Positions 35,055 to 45,114 are shown, counted from the first letter of the stretch. The stretch: DNA of 64,000 nucleotides from Gaetbulibacter saemankumensis DSM 17032 (GCF_000425645.1 NZ_AUDV01000005.1:62001-126000); one strand, 5' to 3'. A program made the numbers and translations. Notes: a model not told the origin generated them from the letters alone.

Positions 35055-35668
35055 TGACTATTAATACCATTATTTTTGATTTAGGAGGCGTATTAATCGA
35101 TTGGAATCCAGAATATGTTTTTCTGGATGCTTTTAATGGTAATCACGAACAAATGCGTTGGTTTTTAGATACCGTATGTACGAGCGACTGGAATGAAAAT
35201 CAAGATGCCGGATATCCATTAGAGCAAGCGACTAACGATTTAATTGCAAAATTCCCCAAATACAAATCGTATATTAAAATGTTTTATGGAGATTGGCCAA
35301 AAATGTTAGGCGGTTCTATTTCGGGAACCGTAGATATTCTCAAGGCATTAATCAATTCTAATCAATATCAGGTTGTAGCTCTTACCAACTGGAGTAGCGA
35401 AACCTTCCCGATTGCACAACAACGATTCGAGTTTTTAAATTGGTTTGAAGGTATTGTGGTTTCTGGTGAAGAAAAAACTCGTAAACCATTCAAAGAAATC
35501 TATCAAACTTGTATAAATCGTTACCATATCACTCCTGAAAATGCCATTTTTATCGATGACAATCTTCGTAATGTTGAAGCTGCCAAATCATTAGGAATAA
35601 AGGGTATTCACTTTAAAACCCCCAATCAACTAAGAAAAGAATTACAACGATATAATATAACTATTTAA
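35054..35668 (+). CDS. HAD-superfamily (subfamily IA) hydrolase
   Basis: 204-residue phosphatase-like protein. IIFDLGGVLIDWNPEYVF holds motif I (the second Asp replaced by Gly, i.e. DLGGV, as in the 2-haloacid/YihX-like branch), VALTNWSSETF is motif II, KTRKPFKEIY motif III Lys, and FIDDNLRNVEAAKSLG motif IV. The missing second Asp of the DxD pair is usual in this YihX-like group. The start overlaps the prfB stop, implying coupling, and the ArsC-family gene follows 1 nt after its stop. Substrate unknown, probably a sugar phosphate. Confidence 0.88.
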   Translation: MTINTIIFDLGGVLIDWNPEYVFLDAFNGNHEQMRWFLDTVCTSDWNENQDAGYPLEQATNDLIAKFPKYKSYIKMFYGDWPKMLGGSISGTVDILKALINSNQYQVVALTNWSSETFPIAQQRFEFLNWFEGIVVSGEEKTRKPFKEIYQTCINRYHITPENAIFIDDNLRNVEAAKSLGIKGIHFKTPNQLRKELQRYNITI

Positions 35669-35669
35669 A

Positions 35670-36011
35670 ATGATAAAAATATATCACAATAACAGGTGTA
35701 GTAAATCACGTTTAGGCGTGGCATTCCTTGAAGAATTAGGTAAAGAATTTGAAATTATAAAATATCTAGAAGATGTACCTACAGCTTCAGAATTAAAGAA
35801 TATCATATCTCTTTTAGGTGTAAAACCTATTGACTTAGTCCGTAAAAACGAAGCCATATGGAAAAGTGATTTCAAAGGAAAAGAGCTTAGTAATGACGAC
35901 ATTGTTGAAGCTATGGTTAATCACCCGAAATTAATTGAACGACCAATAATTATAAATGGAGATAAGGCAGTTATAGGAAGACCTACCGAAAATATTTCTA
36001 AAATCATTTAA
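35670..36011 (+). CDS. ArsC/Spx-family arsenate reductase-like protein
   Basis: 113 residues with thioredoxin-like fold. NNRCSKSRLGVAFLEE carries the catalytic Cys in the position of ArsC (HNxxCSxSR), and HPKLIERPIIINGDKAVIGRP has the arsenate-binding Arg region. It could reduce arsenate with glutaredoxin, or have a house-keeping role, since no arsR, arsB or acr3 lies nearby. It is the last gene of prfB-HAD-arsC. The stop codon lies in the terminator stem. Confidence 0.85.
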   Translation: MIKIYHNNRCSKSRLGVAFLEELGKEFEIIKYLEDVPTASELKNIISLLGVKPIDLVRKNEAIWKSDFKGKELSNDDIVEAMVNHPKLIERPIIINGDKAVIGRPTENISKII

Positions 36012-36033
36012 GAGGCTTTTATGCCTCTTTTTT
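36010..36033 (+). terminator. Terminator after the arsC-like gene
   Basis: 7-bp stem AAGAGGC / GCCTCTT with a 6-nt loop and a T-run. The left arm overlaps the stop codon. Confidence 0.75.
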
Positions 36034-36104
36034 ATTAACTTTTTTTTAACTATTATTAGTTAAACCAAGTAGAGCCTACTGGGTCTAAATGTTAAAGTAT
36101 AACT

Positions 36105-38651
36105 ATGACTAAATTTTCATTCATTATATTTATTTCCATTTTTTCATTTCTATCATTAATTGCACAACCTAAAAACATCATTCTTAATGACGATAAAAAA
36201 GTTATAGTTTCAGGGAAGGTTTTGGATAAAGAAACTAAGCTGCCATTAGAATATGCGACTGTTTCATTCTTTAATAAAAAGGCTGGTAAAATTATCGATG
36301 GAGGTATCACTAATTTTGATGGAGAATTTGCCATAGAAATACACCATGGTGTCTACGACATTTCCATTGAATATATATCTTATAAACCTATTGTTTTCAA
36401 GAATAAAAACCTTTCCAAAAACGTGGATTTAGGCGTCCTTTTTTTAGAAATTGATTATGGCACCCTTGACGAGGTAGAAATTATAGCAGAACGTACTACT
36501 GTTGAGATTAAACTTGACAAGAAAATTTATAATATAGGTAAAGATCTTACCTCGGCTGGAGGAACAGTAAGTGATGCCTTAAACAATGTGCCATCGGTAG
36601 CTGTCGATATTGAAGGTGGTATTAGTCTGCGTGGTAATGAAAATGTTCGTATTTTAATTAACGGGAAACCATCGGCGATGGCTGGTTTTGGGGATACCAA
36701 TGTTTTAAGTCAATTACCGGCAGAAGCTATCGAACGCGTCGAAGTAATAACGTCTCCCTCTGCTAGATATGACGCTGAAGGAACCGCAGGTATTTTAAAT
36801 ATTATTTTAAGACAAAAGGAAACCCTCGGTTTTAATGGTTCTTTTAACTTTACACTAGGTAGCCCTGATAATGTAGGTGTTTCAGCAAATATTAATTATC
36901 GCACAGAAAAATTCAACCTATTCTCTACTCTAGGCTTTCGTTATTTCGATGCTCCAAGAAATAGTTTTAGCGATGCTCATTATTTTGAATCTTTTGAGGA
37001 AACAGGAAATCCAGTAGTGCCAAAATTTGAACGTATTCGTGAGAAACAAGAAGTTACTCGATTAAATAGAAATTACAATGCGAATTTAGGAATGGAATAT
37101 TTTCTAACTAAAAAATCATCATTAACGGGAACTGTTTTTTATAGGTATGGTGAAGATGCCGATTTATCACTTAATAATAGCGACAGATTTAATAGTGGAA
37201 CTATTGAAGAGCGTACCTTACGTTCGGAAAAGCAAGATGAAGATGGTGATAATTTTCAGGTTGCTTTGAACTATATTAATAAATTTAATAATGACGGGCA
37301 TCAATTAACGGCCGACATCCAAATTGAAAGTGGGTTCGAGAAGCAATTCACTTTTATTGATGAAGAAATTTTAGAAACTATCACTCCTAATCCAGAGAAA
37401 TTACAAGATGAAAAAGTCTATGCCACCGAGGACGAAAAAGAATACTTAATTCAAGCTGACTACGTATTACCTATTGGAGAAAATTCAAGATTTGAAGCGG
37501 GTTTCCGAAGTAAATATGATAATGAAATAACCAACTATCTCTTAGAGCAGGAAGACACTAATACAGGAGCGTTTATTATTAACGATACCATTTCTAATAT
37601 TTTTGATTATACCGAAAATATTAATGCCATTTACACGCAATACGGTTCTAAACTTGGTAGATTTTCATTTTTATTAGGTTTAAGATTAGAAAACACACAA
37701 CTTAAAGGTACTATCGATTCAAAATTAACAGATGAAGAAATTGAAGAAGCTTTTGGTTTTCCAATCGATCTGGATTTCAATAGAAATTATCTCGGGTTAT
37801 TTCCCACAGTAAATCTAATATATAACTTAAGCAAAAATGATGATTTAGAAGAAAGCATTACAATCGGCTATAACCGCCGTATTAACCGTCCACGAGGTTA
37901 TTACATCAATCCATTTCCTTCTAGATCGAGTCGCACCAATGTGTTTCAAGGAAACCCCAATTTAAATCCTGCCTTTGCTAGTGCCTTCGATATAGGTTAT
38001 TTAAAACGATGGGAAAAGATAACATTAAGCAGTTCGGTGTATTATCAGTATGAAACTAATGCTTTTGAGCGTATTGAGGAAAACACAGGTAAACAAACAT
38101 CAGATGGTATCGATATTATTAGAAGGATTCCTGTGAATCTATCAACCAATCAAAGAACAGGAGCAGAATTCGGGATATTATATAACCCTAAAAAGTGGTT
38201 ACGATTAAATTCTAGTTTTAATATTTTTCAATTTAAGAAAGATGGATTTTTTAATGATGTCGATTATGGTGCGAAAAACACCTCTTGGTTTGCTCGTTTT
38301 AACAGCAAAGTTACATTACCTGGTAAAATTGACTGGCAAACAAATGCTAATTATCGGGGTCCCAATGAAAATGCTCAAAGTAAATCGGAAGGTATTTTTT
38401 CATTAGACTTAGCAATTAGCAAAGAAATTCTTAATAATAATGCTACTATCGCATTGAATGCGCGTGATGTCTTTAACTCTAGAAAACGAAAAACTCTAAC
38501 AACTACAGGTTTTTTTGAGCGTTATAGTGAATCACAATGGAGGCAACGCCAGGTAAATGTTTCGTTTATCTATCGCTTTAATCAACAAAAACAACGAAAT
38601 GAGCGTAGAAATTCTGGTGATAATAGTGGTGATGATGACTTTGAATTTTAG
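36105..38651 (+). CDS. TonB-dependent receptor with carboxypeptidase-like N-domain (copy 1)
   Basis: 848-residue outer-membrane protein. A signal peptide (FIIFISIFSFLSLIAQ) is followed by a CarboxypepD_reg-like domain (about 35-115: VSGKVLDKETKLPLEYATVS), a plug domain (about 125-235: GGTVSDALNNVPSVAVDIEG, RGNENVRILINGKPSAM, VEVITSPSARYDAEGTAGIL) and a long beta-barrel ending YRFNQQKQRNERR plus an acidic tail GDDDFEF. No SusD-like lipoprotein follows, so it is not a SusCD pair; it matches the 'outer membrane beta-barrel family' receptors. A paralogue lies directly downstream. Ligand unknown. Confidence 0.92.
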   Translation: MTKFSFIIFISIFSFLSLIAQPKNIILNDDKKVIVSGKVLDKETKLPLEYATVSFFNKKAGKIIDGGITNFDGEFAIEIHHGVYDISIEYISYKPIVFKNKNLSKNVDLGVLFLEIDYGTLDEVEIIAERTTVEIKLDKKIYNIGKDLTSAGGTVSDALNNVPSVAVDIEGGISLRGNENVRILINGKPSAMAGFGDTNVLSQLPAEAIERVEVITSPSARYDAEGTAGILNIILRQKETLGFNGSFNFTLGSPDNVGVSANINYRTEKFNLFSTLGFRYFDAPRNSFSDAHYFESFEETGNPVVPKFERIREKQEVTRLNRNYNANLGMEYFLTKKSSLTGTVFYRYGEDADLSLNNSDRFNSGTIEERTLRSEKQDEDGDNFQVALNYINKFNNDGHQLTADIQIESGFEKQFTFIDEEILETITPNPEKLQDEKVYATEDEKEYLIQADYVLPIGENSRFEAGFRSKYDNEITNYLLEQEDTNTGAFIINDTISNIFDYTENINAIYTQYGSKLGRFSFLLGLRLENTQLKGTIDSKLTDEEIEEAFGFPIDLDFNRNYLGLFPTVNLIYNLSKNDDLEESITIGYNRRINRPRGYYINPFPSRSSRTNVFQGNPNLNPAFASAFDIGYLKRWEKITLSSSVYYQYETNAFERIEENTGKQTSDGIDIIRRIPVNLSTNQRTGAEFGILYNPKKWLRLNSSFNIFQFKKDGFFNDVDYGAKNTSWFARFNSKVTLPGKIDWQTNANYRGPNENAQSKSEGIFSLDLAISKEILNNNATIALNARDVFNSRKRKTLTTTGFFERYSESQWRQRQVNVSFIYRFNQQKQRNERRNSGDNSGDDDFEF

Positions 38652-38674
38652 CAATCTTTTATAACCCAAATTAC

Positions 38675-38698
38675 AAGGACTCAAACGAGTCCTTTTCT
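38675..38698 (+). terminator. Terminator between the tandem receptors
   Basis: 8-bp stem AAGGACTC / GAGTCCTT with an AAAC loop and a T-rich tail. It suggests the two receptors are separately transcribed. Confidence 0.7.
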
Positions 38699-38788
38699 TA
38701 TATATTAACGAATTACAGAACTAATTTAACAAGTCTTTAACCTTTATACCTTCTATCTTCCATTACTTTTACTTTTTAACACTTACTT

Positions 38789-41200
38789 ATGCTCAAAACT
38801 ATTTTCAGTCTATTTCTTTTAATGATTTCCTTTGCTTCCGGAGCAATTACAGATAAAAATTTTACAGTATCAGGAAAAGTTATCGATTCGGAAACAAAGC
38901 AACCATTAGAATACGCTACCATATCCTTTTACAGTGTTGAAGCCCAAAAGGTAGTCGATGGCACAATTACAGATGTTAATGGTAATTTTTCTATTAAAAT
39001 AAAACCAGGTATTTACGATATTTCAACAGAATACATATCGTATAAGTCATATAAACTTTCTAATAAGAAAATTATTGAAAATTTAAATTTGGGCGTAATA
39101 GCGCTCGATCTCGATTTGGAATCTTTAGGTGAGGTTGAAATTATAGCCGAGCGTACAACCGTAGAGGTTAAATTAGACAAAAAAATTTATAATGTAGGTC
39201 AAGATTTAACGGTACGCGGAGGTAACGTTAGTGATGTTTTGGATAATGTACCTTCGGTTTCAGTTGATGCCGAAGGCAATGTAGCTTTACGCGGTAATGA
39301 TAATGTAAGAATATTGATTAATGGAAAGCCTTCTGGTTTAGTGGGGCTGAATTCTACAGATGCATTACGCCAATTACCCGCCGATGCCATTGAAAAAGTT
39401 GAAGTTATTACATCGCCTTCAGCACGCTATGAATCTGAAGGAACTGCAGGTATTTTAAATATCATTATTCGTCGCAGCAAATTACTTGGACTTAACGGAG
39501 CCTTAACGGCAAATGTAGGTCATCCAGATGCAGCTGGAATTTCTGGAAACATAAATTACAGAACCGGAAATGTTAATATATTTAACACCTTGTCTTATAG
39601 ATATAATGAATCTATAGGTAATTGGTATTCTTATACCACCTATAAAAACAACGGTAACATCTTAGATGAAAAAAGAAATTGGGTAGACACTAGAAAAGGT
39701 GTCACTAATAATATTGGTGTTGAATGGTATATCAATGATTCCGCATCCTTAACAACCTCTTTTGTTTATAATGATGGGAGTAACGACAATAATTCTACTA
39801 ATAGACTGCTTCAATACGATTCTAATAACAATTTAATTGGACAAAGTTTAAGATTTGACCCTAAATTGAACGACAATAAAAACCTTCAGTATTCTGTTAA
39901 TTTTACTAAAGAATTTGAAACAGAAGGTCATAAATTCTCTTTTGATTTTCAGCATGAAGATAACTCCGACGATAATCTTTCTTTAATAGAGGTAGATGGT
40001 GTAAATACAGATATCCTTACTGAATTAAATGATGAGGCTAAAATATTATTAAGAGCAGATTATGTATTACCTATAGGTGATAATAATCAATTTGAAATGG
40101 GGTATCGAGGTGATTATAGTGATAGAACGACCGATTACAAAGTAGAATTACTGAATGAAAATACAGGTGAATTCGAATTAGACAAAAATCTTTCCAATGT
40201 ATTTAACTTCCGAAATTATATACATGCGGCCTATGCTCAATTTGGCAGTAAAATTAATAAGTTTTCTTATTTATTGGGATTGAGAATGGAAAACACGCAA
40301 TTAACATTAGATCAACCTACGAGCGGTGATTTTGAAAAGCGCAATTACACTGGTTTGTTTCCTACAGTTAATTTAAGTTACGAATTTAGTGAACGAGAAA
40401 ATCTAACATTAGGTTATAACCGTCGATTAAGCCGACCATGGTCGTTTTTCTTAAATCCTTATCCATCCAGGTCTAGTTTAACGAATATTTTTCAAGGCAA
40501 CCCCGGTTTAGATCCAACATATGCTGGAAAATTTGATTTAGGATACCTAAACCGATTGGGGAAATTTACCCTTAGCTCCTCCGCTTACTACCAGCACTCA
40601 ATCAATATCATTAAATTTATTAGTGAAGATACAGGAGAAACTGTTATTATTGATGGTCAGGAAGTTCCTGTAATTAAGCGAGGTCCGGCCAATATTGCAA
40701 CGGAAGATCGTTATGGGTTTGAATTTAATTTAACCTACAATCCCAGTAGAAAATGGCGTGTAAATACAGATTTCAACATCTTTAATTCGATTATAGAAGG
40801 CGATTATCAAGATGTTAATTTCGATTCGAAAAATGTGAGTTGGACCGTGCGACTAAGTAATAAATACACCTTACCAGGTAGTGTAGACTGGCAAACGAAT
40901 TTAAATTATAACGGTCCAAGTCAGGATGCACAGAACAAGCGAGATGGCATGTTCTCTACCAATATGGCACTGAGTAAAGATTTATTTAAGGAGAAAGCTT
41001 CGTTAGCCTTTAACGTAAATGATTTATTTAATACTCGTGTTATGACAGGCATAGTAGATACTGAAGATTTTACTACAGAACGCAATTTAAGATTTAGAGG
41101 GGGTAGAACGTATAATCTTTCTTTTACCTACAGATTCAATCAGAAAAAGAAACCAACTATGAATCGCGGTGATTATGGTGGTGGAGCCATTGAAATGTAA
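38789..41200 (+). CDS. TonB-dependent receptor with carboxypeptidase-like N-domain (copy 2)
   Basis: 803 residues, the same architecture as the preceding receptor: signal peptide (IFSLFLLMISFASGA), CarboxypepD_reg-like domain (VSGKVIDSETKQPLEYATIS), plug (GGNVSDVLDNVPSVSVDAEG, VEVITSPSARYESEGTAGIL) and barrel ending YRFNQKKKPTMNRGDYGG. The N-terminal 230 residues are much more alike than the barrels, with shared phrases such as EVEIIAERTTVE and YNRRLSRP/YNRRINRP. It arose by tandem duplication with barrel divergence, so the ligands may differ. Confidence 0.92.
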   Translation: MLKTIFSLFLLMISFASGAITDKNFTVSGKVIDSETKQPLEYATISFYSVEAQKVVDGTITDVNGNFSIKIKPGIYDISTEYISYKSYKLSNKKIIENLNLGVIALDLDLESLGEVEIIAERTTVEVKLDKKIYNVGQDLTVRGGNVSDVLDNVPSVSVDAEGNVALRGNDNVRILINGKPSGLVGLNSTDALRQLPADAIEKVEVITSPSARYESEGTAGILNIIIRRSKLLGLNGALTANVGHPDAAGISGNINYRTGNVNIFNTLSYRYNESIGNWYSYTTYKNNGNILDEKRNWVDTRKGVTNNIGVEWYINDSASLTTSFVYNDGSNDNNSTNRLLQYDSNNNLIGQSLRFDPKLNDNKNLQYSVNFTKEFETEGHKFSFDFQHEDNSDDNLSLIEVDGVNTDILTELNDEAKILLRADYVLPIGDNNQFEMGYRGDYSDRTTDYKVELLNENTGEFELDKNLSNVFNFRNYIHAAYAQFGSKINKFSYLLGLRMENTQLTLDQPTSGDFEKRNYTGLFPTVNLSYEFSERENLTLGYNRRLSRPWSFFLNPYPSRSSLTNIFQGNPGLDPTYAGKFDLGYLNRLGKFTLSSSAYYQHSINIIKFISEDTGETVIIDGQEVPVIKRGPANIATEDRYGFEFNLTYNPSRKWRVNTDFNIFNSIIEGDYQDVNFDSKNVSWTVRLSNKYTLPGSVDWQTNLNYNGPSQDAQNKRDGMFSTNMALSKDLFKEKASLAFNVNDLFNTRVMTGIVDTEDFTTERNLRFRGGRTYNLSFTYRFNQKKKPTMNRGDYGGGAIEM

Positions 41201-41211
41201 TTATAAGGCAT

Positions 41212-41241
41212 AAAAAAAGGAAGCTATTAGCTTCCTTTTTT
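41212..41241. terminator. Hairpin terminator
   Basis: 12-bp stem (41214-41225 with 41229-41240), 3-nt loop, A/T runs on both sides. It serves receptor copy 2 and the small minus-strand gene. Confidence 0.85.
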
Positions 41242-41260
41242 ATTTTATATTGTTGTTTGA

Positions 41261-41437
41261 TTAAGAATTCTCACGCTTCGCCTTTTTCTCTTCTCTGATT
41301 TCTTTTAATCTTTCAATTAACGAACCACCAATCCAGTAAGGAATTACAAAGGTTAATAAAAATATCATTAACCAAAATCCAATAGTAAGTATGGTTAAAA
41401 AAGCTAAAAATCCTAAATATTGGTCAAAATCAAACAT
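41261..41437 (-). CDS. 58-residue membrane protein
   Basis: Overlooked by a 60-residue cut-off. It reads MFDFDQYLGFLAFLTILTIG, then a hydrophobic stretch FWLMIFLLTFVIPYWIGG and a charged amphipathic tail (SLIERLKEIREEKKAKRENS). The hydrophobic part could span the membrane once or as a tight hairpin. It ends 20 nt from the shared terminator. The clean charge asymmetry (positive tail, inside) and terminator placement support a real gene. I recall similar short proteins in Flavobacteriaceae, but know no function. Confidence 0.7.
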   Translation of the reverse strand: MFDFDQYLGFLAFLTILTIGFWLMIFLLTFVIPYWIGGSLIERLKEIREEKKAKRENS

Positions 41438-41739
41438 AAGTGTAAGTGTCTTTTAATAATATGTCGCAAAGATAATATATCCCTTTTTGTTATACAATAC
41501 TAAAATTAAGATTTATTAACATCCTAGTTAATTTAAATTTAGCTTGTTTTAGCCGGTATTCTAAATTAATTGGATTTTGAAATTATTCAATTCAAAAAAA
41601 TTAAAGAGCAGTGCCAAAGCTCATTCTAACCTTTAATTAATAAAGAATTAGTTTAAAAAAATTAAAAAACTAACTAATATCATACCCAAAACCGTATGAA
41701 AAGATTTAAATTTGTGTTCCATATTAAACGAATAATACA
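41438..41739. other. Intergenic region upstream of fumC
   Basis: Divergent AT-rich region. I see only the fumC -7 element; no open frame, RNA gene or strong repeat. Confidence 0.6.
41707..41714 (+). promoter_or_regulatory. -7 element of fumC promoter
   Basis: TAAATTTG matches TAnnTTTG, 25 nt before the ATG. Confidence 0.5.
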
Positions 41740-43137
41740 ATGAGTTTTAGAATAGAAAAAGACACTATGGGTGAGGTACAAGTACCTGCCGATAAACTTT
41801 GGGGAGCACAAACAGAACGCTCTAGAAATAATTTTAAAATAGGTCCTTCTGCGTCTATGCCTTTAGAAATAGTGTATGGCTTTGCTTATTTAAAAAAAGC
41901 GGCTGCTTACACAAATTGCGAACTTGGTGTTTTACCAATAGAAAAGCGAGACCTAATTGCTGCGGTTTGTGATGAAATTTTAGAAGGTAAGCATGACGAC
42001 CAATTTCCTTTAGTAATCTGGCAAACAGGTTCGGGAACTCAAAGCAATATGAATGTGAATGAGGTTGTAGCAAACCGCGCTCAACAATTAGCAGGTAAAG
42101 TGATTGGTGAAGGTGAAAAAGTTATTCAACCTAATGATGATGTAAATAAATCGCAATCATCTAATGATACTTTCCCTACTGGGATGCATATTGCAGCATA
42201 TAAAAAAATTGTAGAAACGACCATTCCTGGGGTTAAGCAATTAAGAAACACATTAAAGAAAAAATCAGAGGCTTTTAAAGATGTTGTAAAAATAGGTCGT
42301 ACACATTTAATGGATGCCACGCCTTTAACTTTAGGACAAGAGTTGTCGGGCTATGTAGCGCAATTAGATCACGGTTTAAAAGCTTTAGAAAATACATTAC
42401 CACATTTAAGCGAATTAGCCCTTGGAGGAACTGCTGTTGGAACAGGATTAAATACACCAAAAGGTTACAGTAAGCGTGTAGCAGAATTTATAGCACAGTT
42501 TACAGGATTACCATTTATTACGGCTCCGAACAAATTTGAGGCTTTAGCCGCACACGATGCCTTAGTTGAAACGCATGGCGCATTAAAACAATTAGCTGTT
42601 TCTTTAAATAAAATAGCTAACGATATTAGACTTATGGCTTCTGGTCCTAGAAGTGGTATTGGTGAAATTATTATTCCCGCCAATGAGCCCGGAAGTTCTA
42701 TCATGCCAGGCAAAGTAAACCCTACGCAATGTGAAGCTTTAACTATGGTTTGCGCACAAGTAATGGGTAACGATGTAGCTGTATCTGTTGGCGGATTACA
42801 GGGACATTATGAATTAAACGTATTCAAACCTGTTATGGCGGCTAACGTTTTACAATCAGCTCAATTAATAGGTGATGCTTGTATTAGTTTTGATGTGAAT
42901 TGTGCTGTTGGTATAGAGCCAAATCAGGAGGTGATTACCAAGTTACTTAACAATTCTTTAATGCTAGTTACTGCGTTAAACACTAAAATTGGTTATTATA
43001 AAGCGGCTGAAATTGCAAACACAGCTCATAAAAATGGAACTACACTAAAAGAAGAAGCTGTTAATCTAGGTTATGTCACGCCCGAAGAATACGACGAATG
43101 GGTGAAACCAGAAGATATGGTAGGAAGCTTAAAATAA
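41740..43137 (+). CDS. fumC: Class II fumarate hydratase
   Basis: TCA-cycle enzyme interconverting fumarate and malate. 465 residues, full length. [17 protein letters not shown] and [12 protein letters not shown] carry substrate-binding residues, [18 protein letters not shown] the catalytic His region, and the lyase signature [20 protein letters not shown] the mobile-loop Ser. Class II is iron-sulfur-free. It is monocistronic, with its own -7 box and a strong terminator. Confidence 0.97.
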   Translation: MSFRIEKDTMGEVQVPADKLWGAQTERSRNNFKIGPSASMPLEIVYGFAYLKKAAAYTNCELGVLPIEKRDLIAAVCDEILEGKHDDQFPLVIWQTGSGTQSNMNVNEVVANRAQQLAGKVIGEGEKVIQPNDDVNKSQSSNDTFPTGMHIAAYKKIVETTIPGVKQLRNTLKKKSEAFKDVVKIGRTHLMDATPLTLGQELSGYVAQLDHGLKALENTLPHLSELALGGTAVGTGLNTPKGYSKRVAEFIAQFTGLPFITAPNKFEALAAHDALVETHGALKQLAVSLNKIANDIRLMASGPRSGIGEIIIPANEPGSSIMPGKVNPTQCEALTMVCAQVMGNDVAVSVGGLQGHYELNVFKPVMAANVLQSAQLIGDACISFDVNCAVGIEPNQEVITKLLNNSLMLVTALNTKIGYYKAAEIANTAHKNGTTLKEEAVNLGYVTPEEYDEWVKPEDMVGSLK

Positions 43138-43161
43138 TAATATATACTTAGGTATAATATC

Positions 43162-43195
43162 AAAAAAACAGGTAATTAAATTACCTGTTTTTTTT
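43162..43195. terminator. Terminator after fumC
   Basis: Stem AAAACAGGTAA / TTACCTGTTTT extended by A and T runs, 5-nt loop. It could also end the convergent Crp/Fnr gene. Confidence 0.85.
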
Positions 43196-43277
43196 CTTGG
43201 TTGGTTAGCTATTAATCTTCTCTTAGTTAGTTGATAAAGATTTGAAACAAATATATGTTTTAGATAAGTTCTATTTG

Positions 43278-43862
43278 TTAACAAATGTTAACACTCTCAA
43301 TTTTTTTTCTAATTCGGCTTAATTGCACCGGGGTAATTCCTAAATAGGAAGCTATATGATACTGTGGAATTAATGATTCTAATTCAGGAATTTGCTTCTT
43401 TAATGCTAGATATCTGCCGGTGGCATCTAATGAAATTAATTCTACTAAGCGTGTTTCGTAACTCTTATATACCGATTCTAATACTTTCGAATAAAATGTG
43501 TTTACAGCAATATTACGTTCACAAAGCTCTCTAAAGTCTGAAAACCTAATTTCATAAATTTTGCATTCTGTAACCGTTTCAAATACAAAAAGTGATGGCC
43601 TTTTTTCAATTAAAGCTGTTAATGATCCAACAAAACTAATAGGCAAATAAAAACTCTTGTTATATTCCTTGCCTGCCTCAGTATTTAAATAACAGCGAAT
43701 AACTCCAGATACTAATAAATATACTTTAGAAGGTGTTTCATTAAATTTAACCAGTTGATTTCCAGCCTTTACTCTTTTTAAATTCGAAATATCTGAAAGC
43801 TCCTGTAAAGTTTCATTTGATAATGACGTAAATGAATTTAAAAATGCTATAGTGGAATTCAT
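43278..43862 (-). CDS. Crp/Fnr-family transcriptional regulator
   Basis: 194 residues. A cyclic-nucleotide-binding-like domain (about 20-120: VKAGNQLVKFNETPSKVYLL ... FYLPISFVGSLTALIEKRPS) precedes an HTH at the C-terminus (YHIASYLGITPVQLSRIRKK). There is no Cys cluster for an Fe-S cofactor, and the cAMP phosphate Arg-Ser pair is not obvious, so the effector is unknown. These Bacteroidota regulators are common and often stress-responsive. It is monocistronic. Confidence 0.9.
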   Translation of the reverse strand: MNSTIAFLNSFTSLSNETLQELSDISNLKRVKAGNQLVKFNETPSKVYLLVSGVIRCYLNTEAGKEYNKSFYLPISFVGSLTALIEKRPSLFVFETVTECKIYEIRFSDFRELCERNIAVNTFYSKVLESVYKSYETRLVELISLDATGRYLALKKQIPELESLIPQYHIASYLGITPVQLSRIRKKIESVNIC

Positions 43863-44072
43863 TAAAAATTAAAGTTTTTTTAATCGATTATTTTTTAGTC
43901 TTATTTATTAGGAAGTCTTATTCAATCAATAAAGTTACAGCAACAATACAAACAAAATAAATTTAATCTATTAGATACCAATAAATTTGTTAACACGTTG
44001 TCGTAAAAACTTACTTTATATCGATTAAATTTCAATGTAAAAACATAAAGAATTGATTTTCATTGAACTAAA

Positions 44073-44106
44073 TAAAAAAAACCTCAAACATCTGTTTGAG
44101 GTTTAC
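44073..44106 (-). terminator. Terminator of the coiled-coil protein gene
   Basis: 12-bp stem AAACCTCAAACA / TGTTTGAGGTTT (44079-44090 with 44093-44104) with a 2-nt centre and an A-run that is the U-tract for the minus-strand transcript. Confidence 0.8.
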
Positions 44107-44124
44107 TTTACAATCAAGGATTTA

Positions 44125-45009
44125 TTATTTTAAAACAAATTCAGAAGTTGCTACCAAATCTTTTTCATTAAACACATTTACAATATATCGTCCTTTCTCA
44201 AATTTCTCATCCTTTTTAGCTTCAACAAATTCACAGACATTCAAATTTGTGTTTTCGTAATTAAATTTACTAATAATACTATAGTTTAAAGTAGTTTCAT
44301 CAAACTGTACTTGCTCATTCAGTCCAAGTGTATTGTTTTTTGGATCGATAACCTGCACATACAATTCTTGATCTCCAGCTTGTACTAATTTATTTTTAGC
44401 TACAATAAAGCATACTCTAATTTTATCACTTCTACCTGCTCTTTCAGTAGGAATTACTTTTCCGGATGTTCTTACAATAACCCCAGAACCTTTTAAATCT
44501 ACAGCACTTAATACTGAAGCATTAGACACTACTTCTGCTAATGCATCATTTTGAAGCAATAAAGAATCGGTAAAAATAGTGCGTTCTTCTAATCGAACTC
44601 TCGTACTGTCTAAAGACGTTGCTAAATATGAGTTTTCAATTCTTAATGAGTCATTTTGAGCTAACAACACATCCATTTCTTTCTGTAACGCTACATATTT
44701 TTGCTTATACCTCCAAAGACTTTTTACATTGGTTTCAGAAATTTTTAAAGAATCTATTAACCCTTGAATTCTAGCTTTAGCTTCGAGTAAATCTTTATTA
44801 GCTACTTCATTTTCACTTAAAGCTTCATCATATTGCTTTGATAATGCATCTAAATCGTTTATTACTAACTCTTTTTCAGACTGTAAATCTTTTTGGATTT
44901 TAGAGCTTGTTGAATATAAATTCATTGTATAAAATGCAGTTCCAATAAATAATGCTATAGCTACACCTAGCGCTATTTTTAATCCTTTGCTACTTTTGTT
45001 TCCGTCCAT
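44125..45009 (-). CDS. Membrane-anchored coiled-coil protein of unknown function
   Basis: 294 residues. One N-terminal membrane helix (LKIALGVAIALFIGTAFYTM), a long coiled coil (about 35-160, heptad-rich, with LLEAKARIQGLIDSLK), then a beta-rich C-terminal domain (VDLKGSGVIVRTSGKVIPTE ... KIRVCFIVAKN ... YIVNVFNEKDLVATSEFVLK) that looks immunoglobulin- or C2-like. The domain is on the periplasmic side by the positive-inside rule (MDGNKSSKGLK before the helix). I know it only as a flavobacterial hypothetical. It is divergent from the arginase-family gene (105 nt). Confidence 0.78.
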   Translation of the reverse strand: MDGNKSSKGLKIALGVAIALFIGTAFYTMNLYSTSSKIQKDLQSEKELVINDLDALSKQYDEALSENEVANKDLLEAKARIQGLIDSLKISETNVKSLWRYKQKYVALQKEMDVLLAQNDSLRIENSYLATSLDSTRVRLEERTIFTDSLLLQNDALAEVVSNASVLSAVDLKGSGVIVRTSGKVIPTERAGRSDKIRVCFIVAKNKLVQAGDQELYVQVIDPKNNTLGLNEQVQFDETTLNYSIISKFNYENTNLNVCEFVEAKKDEKFEKGRYIVNVFNEKDLVATSEFVLK

Positions 45010-45114
45010 AATACGTGTTTTTTAAGTTTAATTGTTTTGTTTTTTTATTATTTGATTTTTCTAATGCTGAAAATAAATATTAATGTATTTTAGTTACAAA
45101 AATTATTTATTTTA

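Noticed and set aside
35670-36011. An arsenic-resistance operon.
   Set aside because: Only an ArsC-family gene is present; there is no arsR, arsB, acr3 or arsM, and the neighbours are prfB and a HAD hydrolase.
36105-41200. A SusC/SusD polysaccharide utilisation locus.
   Set aside because: Both receptors lack a downstream SusD lipoprotein, and no glycoside hydrolase, sulfatase or HTCS regulator is near.
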